Positions 15,183 to 23,820 of a stretch of 32,129 nt of DNA are shown one piece after another (positions within the stretch are counted from its first letter, which is position 1; every line of letters starts with the position of its first letter). The notes under the pieces are model-generated. The model did not search any database. It was given only the letters and a program-made list of their open reading frames with translations, and was not told where the DNA came from. Source of the stretch: Alcaligenaceae bacterium (GTDB lineage: Bacteria; Pseudomonadota; Gammaproteobacteria; Burkholderiales; Burkholderiaceae_B); contig CANCMG010000047.1 in NCBI GenBank assembly GCA_947378965.1, positions 1-32,129 of the forward strand. The letters are read 5' to 3'. The translations under genes were made by a program, and so were the position numbers.

Positions 15183-16793
15183 ATGATTCACCTTATCGAA
15201 CTTCGCTTACCCATCGATCACGCCCCCGAGGCGCTCGCGGCGGCGATCGTCAAGCGTCTGGGTATCTCTGCTAGCGATCTCTTAAAGATTGAGATCTTTA
15301 AACGCAGCTACGACGCGCGCAAAAATATTGCACTATCGTTTACCTATATCGTTGATGTCATCATCAAAGACGAAGCTGCAGTCCTTGAGCGCTTTGTTGA
15401 TGACCCGCAAGTACGTCTAACGCCGGATACCAGCTATCACTTCGTTGCGCAGGTCACCGACCAAGCACATCGCCCAACGCTGCGACCCGTGGTCATTGGC
15501 TTTGGCCCTTGTGGGATTTTTGCTGCTTTATTACTGGCACAGATGGGGCTCAAACCCCTCATTCTTGAACGCGGCAAAGCAGTACGCGAACGCACACAAG
15601 ATACCTGGAAGCTTTGGCGTAAAAATGTTTTAAATCCCGAGTCAAACGTGCAGTTTGGCGAAGGTGGCGCTGGGACCTTTTCAGATGGCAAACTGTATAG
15701 CCAGATCAAAGACCCAAAGTTTTATGGTCGCAAGGTCATTCAAGAGTTCATCAAGGCGGGTGCCCCCGAAGAGATTTTGTACGTTGCCAAGCCGCACATT
15801 GGCACGTTTCGCTTGGTAGGTATCGTTGAGACCATGCGCGAAGAGATCATCGCACTGGGCGGTGAAATTCGGTTTTCGCAGAAGGTCACCGGCTTTGATA
15901 TTGAGGCACAGCAGATTCGAGGCGTTCAACTTGAAAACGGCGAGCACATTGCCGCAGATCATGTCATTTTGGCGCTTGGTCATAGCGCGCGCGACACCTT
16001 TGAGGCCTTGCACGAGGCGGGCGTTTACCTTGAGGCCAAGCCCTTCTCTGTCGGCTTTCGCATTGAGCATCCACAATCCATGATTGATCGGGCGCGTCTC
16101 GGGCCACATGCTGGCAACCCGTTAATTGGCGCCGCCGACTACAAACTGGTACACCACGCCAACAATGGTCGGAGTGTGTATAGTTTTTGCATGTGCCCAG
16201 GCGGCACGGTGGTGGCAGCCACCTCAGAACCCAACCGCGTCGTCACCAACGGTATGAGTCAATATTCTCGCAACGAACGCAATGCCAACGCCGGCATCGT
16301 GGTGGGGATCACGCCTGACGATTACCCCGGTGGCCCCCTAGCCGGCATTGCCTACCAACGGGCAATTGAATCGAAAGCGTTTGAACTCGGCGGTGGCACC
16401 TACGAGGCCCCAGGGCAATTAGTGGGGGACTTCTTAATGGGACGCGCGTCAACTGCGTTTGGTAGCGTCACGCCCTCGTACAAGCCCGGCGTACATCTCA
16501 CTGACCTAGCCAGTAGCCTGCCAGCGTATGCCATTGAGGCCATTCGCGAAGCATTGCCCGCCTTCGAGAAAAAAATCAAGGGTTTTTCAATGCACGACGC
16601 TGTACTGACCGGTGTTGAAACACGTACCTCATCACCCTTACGCATTACGCGCGGCGCAAATTTTCAAAGCCTCAATATTAAAGGCCTGTATCCAGCCGGC
16701 GAAGGCGCAGGCTACGCCGGTGGCATTTTATCGGCTGGGGTAGACGGTATCAAAGTCGCCGAGGCAGTCGCACTGAGTTTGTTAGCGCACTGA
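15183..16793 (+). CDS. FAD-dependent oxidoreductase, COG2509-like
   Basis: A 536-residue flavoprotein. ATG 15183 (MIHLIELRLPIDHAPEAL) begins the small N-terminal alpha/beta domain typical of this uncharacterised family; the ATG at 15120 would add 21 unlikely residues. The dinucleotide fold VVIGFGPCGIFAALLLAQMG (103-122) carries GxGPxG and is followed by the acidic ILERGK. FGEGGAGTFSDGKL, GHSARDTFE, and the C-terminal YPAGEGAGYAGGILSAGVDG (FAD contact) are conserved. The reaction is unknown; such proteins are predicted NAD(P)/FAD-dependent dehydrogenases. It has only weak upstream ribosome-binding sequence and no obvious functional tie to its neighbours. Confidence 0.88.
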   Translation: MIHLIELRLPIDHAPEALAAAIVKRLGISASDLLKIEIFKRSYDARKNIALSFTYIVDVIIKDEAAVLERFVDDPQVRLTPDTSYHFVAQVTDQAHRPTLRPVVIGFGPCGIFAALLLAQMGLKPLILERGKAVRERTQDTWKLWRKNVLNPESNVQFGEGGAGTFSDGKLYSQIKDPKFYGRKVIQEFIKAGAPEEILYVAKPHIGTFRLVGIVETMREEIIALGGEIRFSQKVTGFDIEAQQIRGVQLENGEHIAADHVILALGHSARDTFEALHEAGVYLEAKPFSVGFRIEHPQSMIDRARLGPHAGNPLIGAADYKLVHHANNGRSVYSFCMCPGGTVVAATSEPNRVVTNGMSQYSRNERNANAGIVVGITPDDYPGGPLAGIAYQRAIESKAFELGGGTYEAPGQLVGDFLMGRASTAFGSVTPSYKPGVHLTDLASSLPAYAIEAIREALPAFEKKIKGFSMHDAVLTGVETRTSSPLRITRGANFQSLNIKGLYPAGEGAGYAGGILSAGVDGIKVAEAVALSLLAH

Positions 16794-16869
16794 TCAGTTC
16801 GGCGCATCGTACATATCTTTACCGGATTACGCGGAAAGCCTCAGCCTTTAGGGCGGGGAGGAAGTCAAC

Positions 16870-17175
16870 CTAGGCCGCCACCGCCTGAAACACCCTGATG
16901 CGCGCTTGAATCTTTTTTTTCAGCTCCCGTGTCACCACGCGCATATCGTATTCAGCCTGAAGGTTCAGCCAAAATCTTGGGTCCATCGAGAAATAAATGC
17001 CTAGCCTTAAGGCCGTATCGGCGGTAATCGGACGCTGTCCGTTGACGATTTCACTGACGCGACTCGCTGACACATCAATATCGGCAGACAAGCGTCGCGC
17101 AGTAATGGCCATCGGTTTCATAAATTCTTCAAGCAGGATTTCGCCCGGATGAATCTCTTGTAGACGCTTGGTCAT
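16870..17175 (-). CDS. higA: HigA/VapI-type XRE antitoxin
   Basis: A 101-residue antitoxin. The N-terminal IHPGEILLEEFMKPM leads into a helix-turn-helix (ITARRLSADIDVSASRVSEI, residues 24-43), then NGQRPITADTALRLGIYF, the usual HigA order. It is encoded nine bases after the toxin stop, with AGGAAG six bases before ATG 17175. It should neutralise the HigB toxin and repress the shared promoter by binding the inverted repeat at 17470-17506. The toxin-first gene order is characteristic of higBA. Confidence 0.92.
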   Translation of the reverse strand: MTKRLQEIHPGEILLEEFMKPMAITARRLSADIDVSASRVSEIVNGQRPITADTALRLGIYFSMDPRFWLNLQAEYDMRVVTRELKKKIQARIRVFQAVAA

Positions 17176-17184
17176 AACAACTTC

Positions 17185-17463
17185 CTAGTGATAGTCAACA
17201 ATTTCAACTTGATAAGCGCCGTCGTCATGCCACACAAAACACAAGCGCCATCTATCGTTGATTCGGATACTATGCTGGCCGTTACGGTCGCCGCGTAGAG
17301 CCTCAAGGCGATTACCCGGTGGTATACGTAGCGTCTGCAATGTACTGGCGGCATGGAGGTAAAGTAGTTTTCGCCTAGCTATGCGTTCAATCGCTTTAAA
17401 GCGGATCACCTCGATACTTTTGAATAACGCCTCAGTATCGGCGTATAAAAACGATTGAATCAT
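17185..17463 (-). CDS. higB: HigB/GraT-type RelE-superfamily toxin
   Basis: A full-length 92-residue toxin of the RelE/ParE superfamily. It begins MIQSFLYADTEALF and contains the family core: AIERIARRKLLYLHAA (28-43), LRIPPGNRLEALRGDR, HSIRINDRWRLCFVW and the C-terminal VEIVDYH. The basic and aromatic residues of the GDR..QHSIRINDRWRLCF block are those expected for a ribosome-dependent mRNA endonuclease. It is first in a bicistronic operon with HigA, nine bases away. A predicted -10 element sits only four bases before its ATG, so the message may be leaderless. No sign of inactivation is seen. Confidence 0.92.
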   Translation of the reverse strand: MIQSFLYADTEALFKSIEVIRFKAIERIARRKLLYLHAASTLQTLRIPPGNRLEALRGDRNGQHSIRINDRWRLCFVWHDDGAYQVEIVDYH

Positions 17464-17467
17464 TAAA

Positions 17468-17506
17468 ATAATATTCCGTTAAAAAGATTCCGTCAAACAG
17501 AATATT
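17468..17506 (-). promoter_or_regulatory. higBA promoter with overlapping operator dyad
   Basis: On the minus strand, TTGACG (17496-17491) and TATTAT (17473-17468) are spaced by 17 bp, a good sigma-70 promoter. An imperfect inverted repeat overlaps both elements: AATATTCCGTT at 17470-17480 and AACAGAATATT at 17496-17506, 10 of 11 positions complementary. A further ATTCCGT lies at 17487-17493. The arrangement fits HigA autorepression. Confidence 0.7.
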
Positions 17507-17541
17507 TATTTGACAACCAAGCTTAACGAAAGACACAAAAT

Positions 17542-17566
17542 AAAAAAACCCGTGATATCCACGGGT
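17542..17566 (-). terminator. Rho-independent terminator of the D-aminoacylase gene
   Basis: Read on the minus strand, a 7-bp stem ACCCGTG/CACGGGT (17566-17560 and 17554-17548) with a 5-nt loop is followed by a run of seven T (17548-17542). It lies about 60 bp after the stop of the minus-strand deacylase. Confidence 0.88.
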
Positions 17567-17626
17567 CGATCAAAACATCCTACCAACGCAACAGCTGGTT
17601 ATTTGCCAGCCCTTGCGTTGCTCGGC

Positions 17627-19081
17627 CTAACTCAACGCGCGCGATAACACCCGACCTGGCCGCGCACTTGTCGCCTTACCCTGTGCCCAAACGACCTCGC
17701 CATTGACAATCACGGTATGAATGCCTTTGGCCAACGCGATCGGGTTGTCATAGGTCGCCACTTCATCAATGGTTGCTTCATCAAACAAGGTCAAGTCAGC
17801 AAACGCGCCTTCTTTGATCACACCGCGATCAGTCAGACCAAAATTCATTGCCGTCAAGCCGGTCATTTTATGCACCGCAGTTTCAAGCGAAAAAAGCTTG
17901 AGTGAGCGACGATAGTGACCCAACACGCGCGGGAAGGTTGACCACAATCTTGGGTGCGGCGAAGCATCATGCGGCAAGCCATCTGAACCAATCATGGTGG
18001 GGGCAAACTGCAAAATCTTTTGCACGTCGCCTTCATCCATTCTGAAATAAATCGCACCGGCTGGTAACAGCTTAGCGACCGCTTCTTTTTCTGACAGGCC
18101 CATTTGCTTGGCAATCTTGTCAAGGTCTTGCCCAGCATATTGAGGAAACGGCTTTGACCAGGTCACGATCACACGCGAGGAGGTCTCGGCGCGGCTATAA
18201 GACAACACCGTTGAGCCTGCCGTGTAAGGATAACAATCCAAGCAAATCGGTTGCTTCGCCATATTTTTTTGGATGTAAGCCAGCGTCTCGTCTGAACGCC
18301 CGTAGTTCTTTGCGCCAATCACCTTATGATGTGAAATCACAACCGGCACGTCAGTTTCACGACCAATTCTGAAAGTCTCTTCAAGCGAGTCAATCACACC
18401 ATCGGCCTCGTCGCGCATGTGCGTGCAATACAAGCCGTTGTATTTTTTTAGCGGGCGACAAATCTCAATAACTTCTTCTGTCGGGGCTGCAACCGCCGGT
18501 TCATAAAACAACCCAGTCGATACGCCGATGGCGCCAGCTTGCATGGCCTCGACCACTAACTCGCGCATCGCTGCAATTTGCGCAGCGTTGGCGGGTTTCT
18601 CAAGATCGTCCATGGTGGCGACACGCAGAGTTGTATGCCCGACTAACATCGCGCGATTGGTCGTTGAGGGCTGCGCCCGCAAAGCATCTAAATAGGCCTT
18701 GAACGTACCAAACTTAAACCACTTACCCTCGTCATCCAGCAAATTCAACGGAGGCGTCACAGGGTCGGGGATCGGCCTAGGCATCGGAGCCAAAGAGACC
18801 CCACAGTTACCACCAATGATCGTCGTGACCCCTTGGCTGACCTTCGGGGTCATTTCTGGGTTTGAGAGCATCAACCGATCGTCATGGGTATGCGCATCGA
18901 TAAAACCCGGTGCGGCCACCTGCCCCTTCAAGTCAATCTCTTTTTTGCCAGTAGATGACGACAAATCGCAGATTTTAACAATCCTATCGCCGTTGATACC
19001 AATATCTGCGGTATAGCGAACGGCCTCGGTACCGTCCACAATCGTGGCATTTCGGATCAAAAGATCGTAAGAAGTCTGCAT
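17627..19081 (-). CDS. N-acyl-D-amino-acid deacylase (D-aminoacylase) family amidohydrolase
   Basis: A 484-residue metal-dependent amidohydrolase, the same length as characterised Alcaligenes D-aminoacylases. The start at 19081 (MQTSYDLLIRNATIVDG) has AAAGG about seven bases upstream; an in-frame ATG at 19123 adds 14 residues. Metal and catalytic residues of the family are all visible: H64 and H66 in DAHTHDD, C93 in GGNCGVSLAP, H221 in YCTHMRDE, H251/H252 in ISHHK, and D367 in IGSDGLPHDA. It would hydrolyse N-acyl-D-amino acids to D-amino acid and carboxylate. A divergent M20D amidohydrolase and Bug receptor suggest a shared N-acylated substrate. D-glutamate- or D-aspartate-specific relatives cannot be excluded. 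Confidence 0.9.
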   Translation of the reverse strand: MQTSYDLLIRNATIVDGTEAVRYTADIGINGDRIVKICDLSSSTGKKEIDLKGQVAAPGFIDAHTHDDRLMLSNPEMTPKVSQGVTTIIGGNCGVSLAPMPRPIPDPVTPPLNLLDDEGKWFKFGTFKAYLDALRAQPSTTNRAMLVGHTTLRVATMDDLEKPANAAQIAAMRELVVEAMQAGAIGVSTGLFYEPAVAAPTEEVIEICRPLKKYNGLYCTHMRDEADGVIDSLEETFRIGRETDVPVVISHHKVIGAKNYGRSDETLAYIQKNMAKQPICLDCYPYTAGSTVLSYSRAETSSRVIVTWSKPFPQYAGQDLDKIAKQMGLSEKEAVAKLLPAGAIYFRMDEGDVQKILQFAPTMIGSDGLPHDASPHPRLWSTFPRVLGHYRRSLKLFSLETAVHKMTGLTAMNFGLTDRGVIKEGAFADLTLFDEATIDEVATYDNPIALAKGIHTVIVNGEVVWAQGKATSARPGRVLSRALS

Positions 19082-19132
19082 AAAAGGCCTTTTTTGTAAT
19101 TTTGAGCGTTTAACAAGACCCAAGCCCTTTGA

Positions 19133-19183
19133 TTTTTAAGGGTATTTGAGGTGATCGCCAACATGAATCTAAAACTATATACT
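19133..19183. promoter_or_regulatory. Candidate divergent promoters sharing a -35 region
   Basis: Plus strand: TCGCCA (19155-19160), 17 bp, TATACT (19178-19183), directed at the amidohydrolase at 19278. Minus strand: TTGGCG (19161-19156), 17 bp, TAAAAA (19138-19133), directed at the deacylase starting at 19081. The two -35 hexamers overlap by five bases. Confidence 0.35.
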
Positions 19184-19277
19184 GAATCTAACAGGGATCG
19201 GGGTTTAAGCGCCACAGACGCGCTTGCGCCGACCCGCCAAATTCTCACGCAGCGCGTTCTCGCGTACCGAGGTTTTT

Positions 19278-20495
19278 ATGCAAGTTTTTTCTGATACCGC
19301 TTCGATCGACGTTACCGACATCACCCCTTACCTGGGCAAGTTGATTCGCTTCAGGCGCGATCTACATGCTCACCCTGAATTGCGCTACGAAGAAATGCGC
19401 ACCTCAGACCAAGTCGCCAATTACCTGACCGAACTTGGCCTGGATGTTCATCGCGGTATGGGCAAAACCGGCGTGGTGGCCACCTTGCGTGGTCGTGGCC
19501 CTCAGGCGGGTGACCCAGCACGGGTGCTCGCGTTACGCGCCGACATGGACGCACTGCCTGTCACGGAACTCAATCAATTTGAACACGTCAGCACTAACGT
19601 AGGTCGCATGCACGCCTGCGGTCACGATGGCCATACTGCCATGCTGCTTGGGGGCGCCACGCTGCTGGCTGCCAACCCCGACTTTAACGGTACCGTGCAT
19701 TTTATTTTTCAACCAGCCGAAGAAGGCGGCGCTGGCGCACGCGCAATGATCGAAGACGGCTTGTTTGATAAGTTTCCGGCCAAGGCTGCTTTTGCCCTGC
19801 ATAATTGGCCGGTGTTACCGGCCGGCCAAATGGGCGTGCGTGTCGGCCCTATCATGGCAGCAGCCAATCGCTTTGAAATTCGCGTCAATGGCAAGGGCGG
19901 TCATGCGGCGCAACCGCATATTGGTGTCGATCCGATCCCCGTGGCCTGCACCATCGTCGGTCAATTGCAAACGCTGGTGTCACGCGGCACCGACCCACTT
20001 GACAGCGCAGTGGTCACCGTTGGCAAAATCGAGTCGGGCACCGTCGAAAACATTATCCCCAATGAAGCCATCATTTATGGCACTACCCGTGCGTTAACCC
20101 AAGAGACCCTCAATCGCTTGACGGTGGGCCTTGAACGCATCAGTGAGCATATCGCTGCTGCACATGGCGCGACCGCTAAATTTATTCTCAAGCCGGGCTA
20201 TCCCAGCACCGACAACCATCCGAAAGAAGCCGCGTTTATGGCGAAAATGATGGCCGCCACGGTTGGCGTCGAAAACGCTTTTGACAACATCCCACCCGCA
20301 ATGACGGCTGAAGACTTCAGCTTCATGCTGCTTAAAGTGCCAGGCGCCTATGGCTTTATCGGCAACGGCAAAGGCGGCAAACCCGGCATCAGCCTGCACA
20401 ACGCAACGTATGACTTTAATGACGACATTTTAGGCGTGGGTGCGCAGTTCTGGGATCGACTCGCGCGTGAATGGTTTAGAACTGAGGCGATTTGA
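19278..20495 (+). CDS. M20D-family amidohydrolase (hippurate / N-acyl-amino-acid hydrolase type)
   Basis: A 405-residue carboxypeptidase-like hydrolase. ATG 19278 gives the usual N-terminus before LIRFRRDLHAHPELRYEE. Dinuclear metal ligands of the family are visible: C114 and H116 in MHACGHDGHT, E148/E149 in FQPAEEGG, H175 in ALHNWP and H374 in SLHNATYDF. The dimerisation domain contains GKGGHAAQPH. Such enzymes cleave N-acyl or N-aroyl amino acids such as hippurate to acid and amino acid in the cytoplasm. Its stop shares a base with the next start (TGATG), coupling it to a Bug receptor. It is divergent from the D-aminoacylase-like gene. The exact acyl group is unknown. Confidence 0.92.
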   Translation: MQVFSDTASIDVTDITPYLGKLIRFRRDLHAHPELRYEEMRTSDQVANYLTELGLDVHRGMGKTGVVATLRGRGPQAGDPARVLALRADMDALPVTELNQFEHVSTNVGRMHACGHDGHTAMLLGGATLLAANPDFNGTVHFIFQPAEEGGAGARAMIEDGLFDKFPAKAAFALHNWPVLPAGQMGVRVGPIMAAANRFEIRVNGKGGHAAQPHIGVDPIPVACTIVGQLQTLVSRGTDPLDSAVVTVGKIESGTVENIIPNEAIIYGTTRALTQETLNRLTVGLERISEHIAAAHGATAKFILKPGYPSTDNHPKEAAFMAKMMAATVGVENAFDNIPPAMTAEDFSFMLLKVPGAYGFIGNGKGGKPGISLHNATYDFNDDILGVGAQFWDRLAREWFRTEAI

Positions 20496-21481
20496 TGCGC
20501 CGGCTAACGCGCGATCTCGCCCTAGGGCTCTCTTTGGTTTGCGCTACCTGGTGCGCTCAGGCTCAAACGCCCGCTGCATCAGCTTGGCCCACTAAAGCGA
20601 TCAAAATCATTGTGACCTACCCCACCGCCGGGGTCAGCGATAACGCCACACGCGTACTCGCCGAACGCTTGACTAAATCTTTAGGGCAACCTGTCTTGGT
20701 TGAAAATCGAGCGGGGGCAGGCGGCACGCTTGGGGCTGATGTGGTCGCCAAAGCGGCGCCAGATGGCTACACCATTGGCTTTGCAGGCATCAGTGCGTTC
20801 TCGATTGGCCCGCATGTCATGAAAGTCAATTACGACAGCTTGAAAGATTTTTCAGCCGTTGCGGCGGCCATGTACTCGCCCGTTTATTTATTGGCCACGT
20901 CAAAATTTGCCGGCAACAGCTTTGAGGATGTGATCGCGTTAAGCAAAGCCAAACCCGGTTCGATCACGGTTGCCACCTCGGGCTACGGCACGGTTGGCCA
21001 CATCATGATTGAACAGCTGCGTAAAAAATCAGGCGCAGATATTACGCATGTGCCCTACAAAGGTGGCGGTCAAATCGCCACCGACGCACTGGGTGGTCAG
21101 TTCGATTTAATGCTTGCCAACCCCTATGCCAATCTCAATAATTTGATCGCAGAAGGCAAGTTCAGGGTGCTGGCCATGGGTGCCCCACAAAGACTTGAAA
21201 AATATCCCGACGTCAAAACTTTTGCCGAGCTTGGCTACCCCGAAGCCAACATGACTTCATTTTTTGGCTTCTTTGCACCCGCACGCACACCACCCGAGAT
21301 CATTGCAAAACTCAACACTGAAATTAACCGGGCGCTCAACGACCCCGAGATCGCAGAAAAAATCCGCAGACTAGAAAACCTTGTCGTCACGGGTGCGCCA
21401 GAATACTTTGGCGACATGATTCAAAAAGAATACGCCTCAAATGCTGTGATCGTCAAAGAAGCGAATATCAAGGCAGAGTGA
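20495..21481 (+). CDS. Bug/TctC-family periplasmic binding protein
   Basis: A 328-residue receptor starting at ATG 20495, within the TGATG junction with the amidohydrolase; a TTG at 20492 is also in frame. The signal peptide MRRLTRDLALGLSLVCATWC is cleaved near AQAQ. Family segments include IKIIVTYPTAGVSDNATR, ENRAGAGGTLGADVV, APDGYTIG, HVPYKGGGQIATDALGGQF and FFAPARTPPEIIAKLN. The first loop has PTAGVSD instead of the common PPGGxSD, so ligand contacts may differ. Translational coupling to the hydrolase suggests it captures that enzyme's N-acylated substrate or its acid product. Confidence 0.93.
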   Translation: MRRLTRDLALGLSLVCATWCAQAQTPAASAWPTKAIKIIVTYPTAGVSDNATRVLAERLTKSLGQPVLVENRAGAGGTLGADVVAKAAPDGYTIGFAGISAFSIGPHVMKVNYDSLKDFSAVAAAMYSPVYLLATSKFAGNSFEDVIALSKAKPGSITVATSGYGTVGHIMIEQLRKKSGADITHVPYKGGGQIATDALGGQFDLMLANPYANLNNLIAEGKFRVLAMGAPQRLEKYPDVKTFAELGYPEANMTSFFGFFAPARTPPEIIAKLNTEINRALNDPEIAEKIRRLENLVVTGAPEYFGDMIQKEYASNAVIVKEANIKAE

Positions 21482-21623
21482 TCGGCGAGGAGTACGCCGC
21501 CTCAAACCACTGCACAGTGACCTTGTACGCACTAATCAGAATATTTTCTCAATGCCGCAGGCGGTCGATTGCAGCTACAAATTGATAACTGCTCGTCACC
21601 CCTTTCTACAGGGCTTTGCAGCT

Positions 21624-23039
21624 TCAGTTTGACGCAGCGATCTGCGCGCCCTCATCGCCAAGATCCCAAAACAAGCCTGCCATCAGTTGTAACGACTCGC
21701 GAGCGACTGAGCCCAGCATGTGCTCGTTAGGCGCGTGCTGCGAACAGGCCGCGTACGAGTGCGGCACCCATACGGTTGGCAAACCTAAGATTTTAGAAAA
21801 CGCGTCATTTGGTAAGGTGCCGCCCAAGTTAGGCAAGACATCAACCGTTTTACCAGTGCTGCGTGTAATGGATGCGACCGCCATTTTGACCCAAGGATTA
21901 TCGGGATCTAGGCGCGTCGCTTCAGCGGCCTCACCACGACTGGCCGCTGCCTCGACATCTGTGAAACCATGCGCATCAAGGTGGTCACGAATATGCTTTA
22001 GAAAATTCTCGTTATCGCTACCGACCACATAACGCAACTGACAAAATGCAATCGCGTAACCAGGAATCGCATTCACCGGCGCGTCTGGATTGCCGGTTTT
22101 AAACGCAAGAGTTTCAAAGGTGTTCCAGGCAAACACTCGCTCGGCTAGCGTCAGGCCTGGCTCAGCCCAATCAGGATCGATCTCGGGATCATTGGGCCCG
22201 CCGCCCACTTCAATATTGGCGAGTGCTCGTTTAACGTTTTCAGGCAACGAACTAGGTAAAAGCTTAGGCACCAGAATGCGCCCTTTCGCGTCGACCATCG
22301 AGGCAATCGCGTGAGCCAAACGAATACCAGGGTTACGCAGCAACCCGCCCCAATTACCCGAGTGATGCGCGCCTTGGCGCAGATTTAATTTCAACTCAAA
22401 ATTAAACGCACCGCGCGAACCTAAAAATAAAGTCGGGCGCGAGGCGGATACGCGCGGGCCGTCTGACGCTAAAAACAAATCTGCTTTTAACAAGTCACCG
22501 TATTGTTCGCACACTTCACGCAAACCAGGCGAGCCCATTTCTTCGCCCATCTCGATTAAGAGTTTGATGTTGTAGCCTAAGCGGCCTGCACGCGCGTTGA
22601 TGACTTGCTCTAACGCCGCAAGGTTAATCGTGTGCTGACCTTTGTTATCCGCGGTGCCGCGGCCATACCAACGGTCACCTTGGATTTTCAGGCTCCAGGG
22701 GGCCAGGCCTTCGTTCCATTGCGGCGCGTAACCGCGCACCACATCGCCATGGCCGTAGCTCAACACGGTGAAGTCAGCGCCTTGCTCGAGACGCTCTGCC
22801 ACTAAAAATGGACCACGATCCTCAACCGGATTCGGAATCATTTTGCAGGTAAAGCCCATGGTGTTTAGATAAGGCGTGAGCTCTTGCGTGAGATATGACG
22901 TAAGGATCTCGACCTTGCCTGGCTCTTGGCTCTCAGTAGCCATCCCAACGCGACGTGCAAGAGTGGCCTGAAAGTGGCCTTGATCAAAGTAGGCAGTAGC
23001 GAGATCGATCGATTGTTGACGGCTCATGGGTACGCTCAC
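21624..23039 (-). CDS. M20-family metallopeptidase (dipeptidase-like)
   Basis: A 471-residue M20 peptidase, the length of dipeptidase/ArgE/DapE relatives with a dimerisation domain. Zinc ligands are visible: H97 in SYGHGDV, bridging D131 in GRGTADNKGQ, E166 (catalytic) and E167 in IEMGEEMGSPG, D193 in ASDGPR and H440 in PNEHML. The inserted domain includes GAHHSGNWGG. ATG 23039 and ATG 23027 (MSRQQS) are both possible starts. It would hydrolyse a dipeptide or N-acyl amino acid in the cytoplasm. It is convergent with the amidohydrolase-Bug operon, with no clear terminator in the 142-bp gap, and 39 bp downstream of a conserved hypothetical gene on the same strand. Confidence 0.9.
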   Translation of the reverse strand: MSVPMSRQQSIDLATAYFDQGHFQATLARRVGMATESQEPGKVEILTSYLTQELTPYLNTMGFTCKMIPNPVEDRGPFLVAERLEQGADFTVLSYGHGDVVRGYAPQWNEGLAPWSLKIQGDRWYGRGTADNKGQHTINLAALEQVINARAGRLGYNIKLLIEMGEEMGSPGLREVCEQYGDLLKADLFLASDGPRVSASRPTLFLGSRGAFNFELKLNLRQGAHHSGNWGGLLRNPGIRLAHAIASMVDAKGRILVPKLLPSSLPENVKRALANIEVGGGPNDPEIDPDWAEPGLTLAERVFAWNTFETLAFKTGNPDAPVNAIPGYAIAFCQLRYVVGSDNENFLKHIRDHLDAHGFTDVEAAASRGEAAEATRLDPDNPWVKMAVASITRSTGKTVDVLPNLGGTLPNDAFSKILGLPTVWVPHSYAACSQHAPNEHMLGSVARESLQLMAGLFWDLGDEGAQIAASN

Positions 23040-23078
23040 GTAAACGTTATCTGTTTAGAAAATATTGTTGATTCGTTC

Positions 23079-23654
23079 TCAATGATACGTCACTGAGCCT
23101 TGATTCGGCATCAATTCCATTAACGCTTGTTGACTCGTCTCGCGCTGACCAATCGCCGTCACATCAAACCACTGGGCACGACTGGATAACTCAGTCAAGA
23201 GTTGAGAAAGGCCCAAGCCTAAGTGAGCTGAAAGGTTCAAGCTCACAGGCTGCAAGGGCTCAATCAAAAAGGTAAAGGTCAAGCCTGTATCGGTTTGTTG
23301 GCAAGCCGCGTTGTTTACCAAAACTGCAGCGCTGCCAACATTTAGCAGGTTGCCTTCTGGCGCACGTTCTTCAAAGGGCCTCGTGTCTCTTCCAATTTGC
23401 CCAAGCGCGGCCGGCGGTCCATTTGCACGCGCACTGGCACTCGCACTTGGCGTGGCAGCGGCAGCGCTAGACTTTGGTGCCTGGGTAGCTGCAGGCGAAA
23501 TGCGCTGCAACAAAACCGAAAGACTGTCGAGCATAAAGCGCACAATCCGTCTCGTAAGCACTAAGGTCAAGTGTTGCTCAACCCCCATATTGATACGCAA
23601 CACCATGCGGTCTTCAACATCGACATAGTTGAGCTGAATTTGAGAGATTTCCAT
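23079..23654 (-). CDS. Conserved hypothetical protein
   Basis: A 191-residue soluble protein with no signal peptide or membrane segment. The N-terminal 45 residues (EISQIQLNYVDVEDRMVLRI, LVLTRRIVRFMLDSL) resemble, from memory, a Burkholderiales family of unknown function with a DRLLLR...LTRR pattern. An Ala/Ser/Pro-rich linker covers about residues 54-83. The C-terminal half is predicted alpha/beta with a Leu-rich helix (SLNLSAHLGLGLSQLLTELS). It is co-oriented with the M20 peptidase, but no functional link is evident. The start at 23654 matches the conserved N-terminus. Confidence 0.75.
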   Translation of the reverse strand: MEISQIQLNYVDVEDRMVLRINMGVEQHLTLVLTRRIVRFMLDSLSVLLQRISPAATQAPKSSAAAATPSASASARANGPPAALGQIGRDTRPFEERAPEGNLLNVGSAAVLVNNAACQQTDTGLTFTFLIEPLQPVSLNLSAHLGLGLSQLLTELSSRAQWFDVTAIGQRETSQQALMELMPNQGSVTYH

Positions 23655-23820
23655 AAACCCGCTTAAGAAAACACGCCATTAATCTTCAAGCACCGCGCCG
23701 GCGACAACCGCCCGAACCAAACTTGGTGAATAATAGCTTGTGCGGCCAATTGACTGAAACAGAATTCAAACGAGCGACAACGTTGGCTGACTTGCCGTTT
23801 AACCTTTAAGCCCTTACCCA

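Noticed and set aside
15681-16109. 142-codon minus-strand open frame
   Set aside because: It lies wholly inside the FAD oxidoreductase gene, whose motifs are clear on the plus strand.
17172-17354. 60-codon minus-strand frame in the toxin region
   Set aside because: It is a shifted frame within higB, whose own frame has complete family similarity.
21616-22032. 138-codon plus-strand open frame
   Set aside because: It is antisense to the C-terminal part of the M20 peptidase, whose zinc ligands establish the coding strand.
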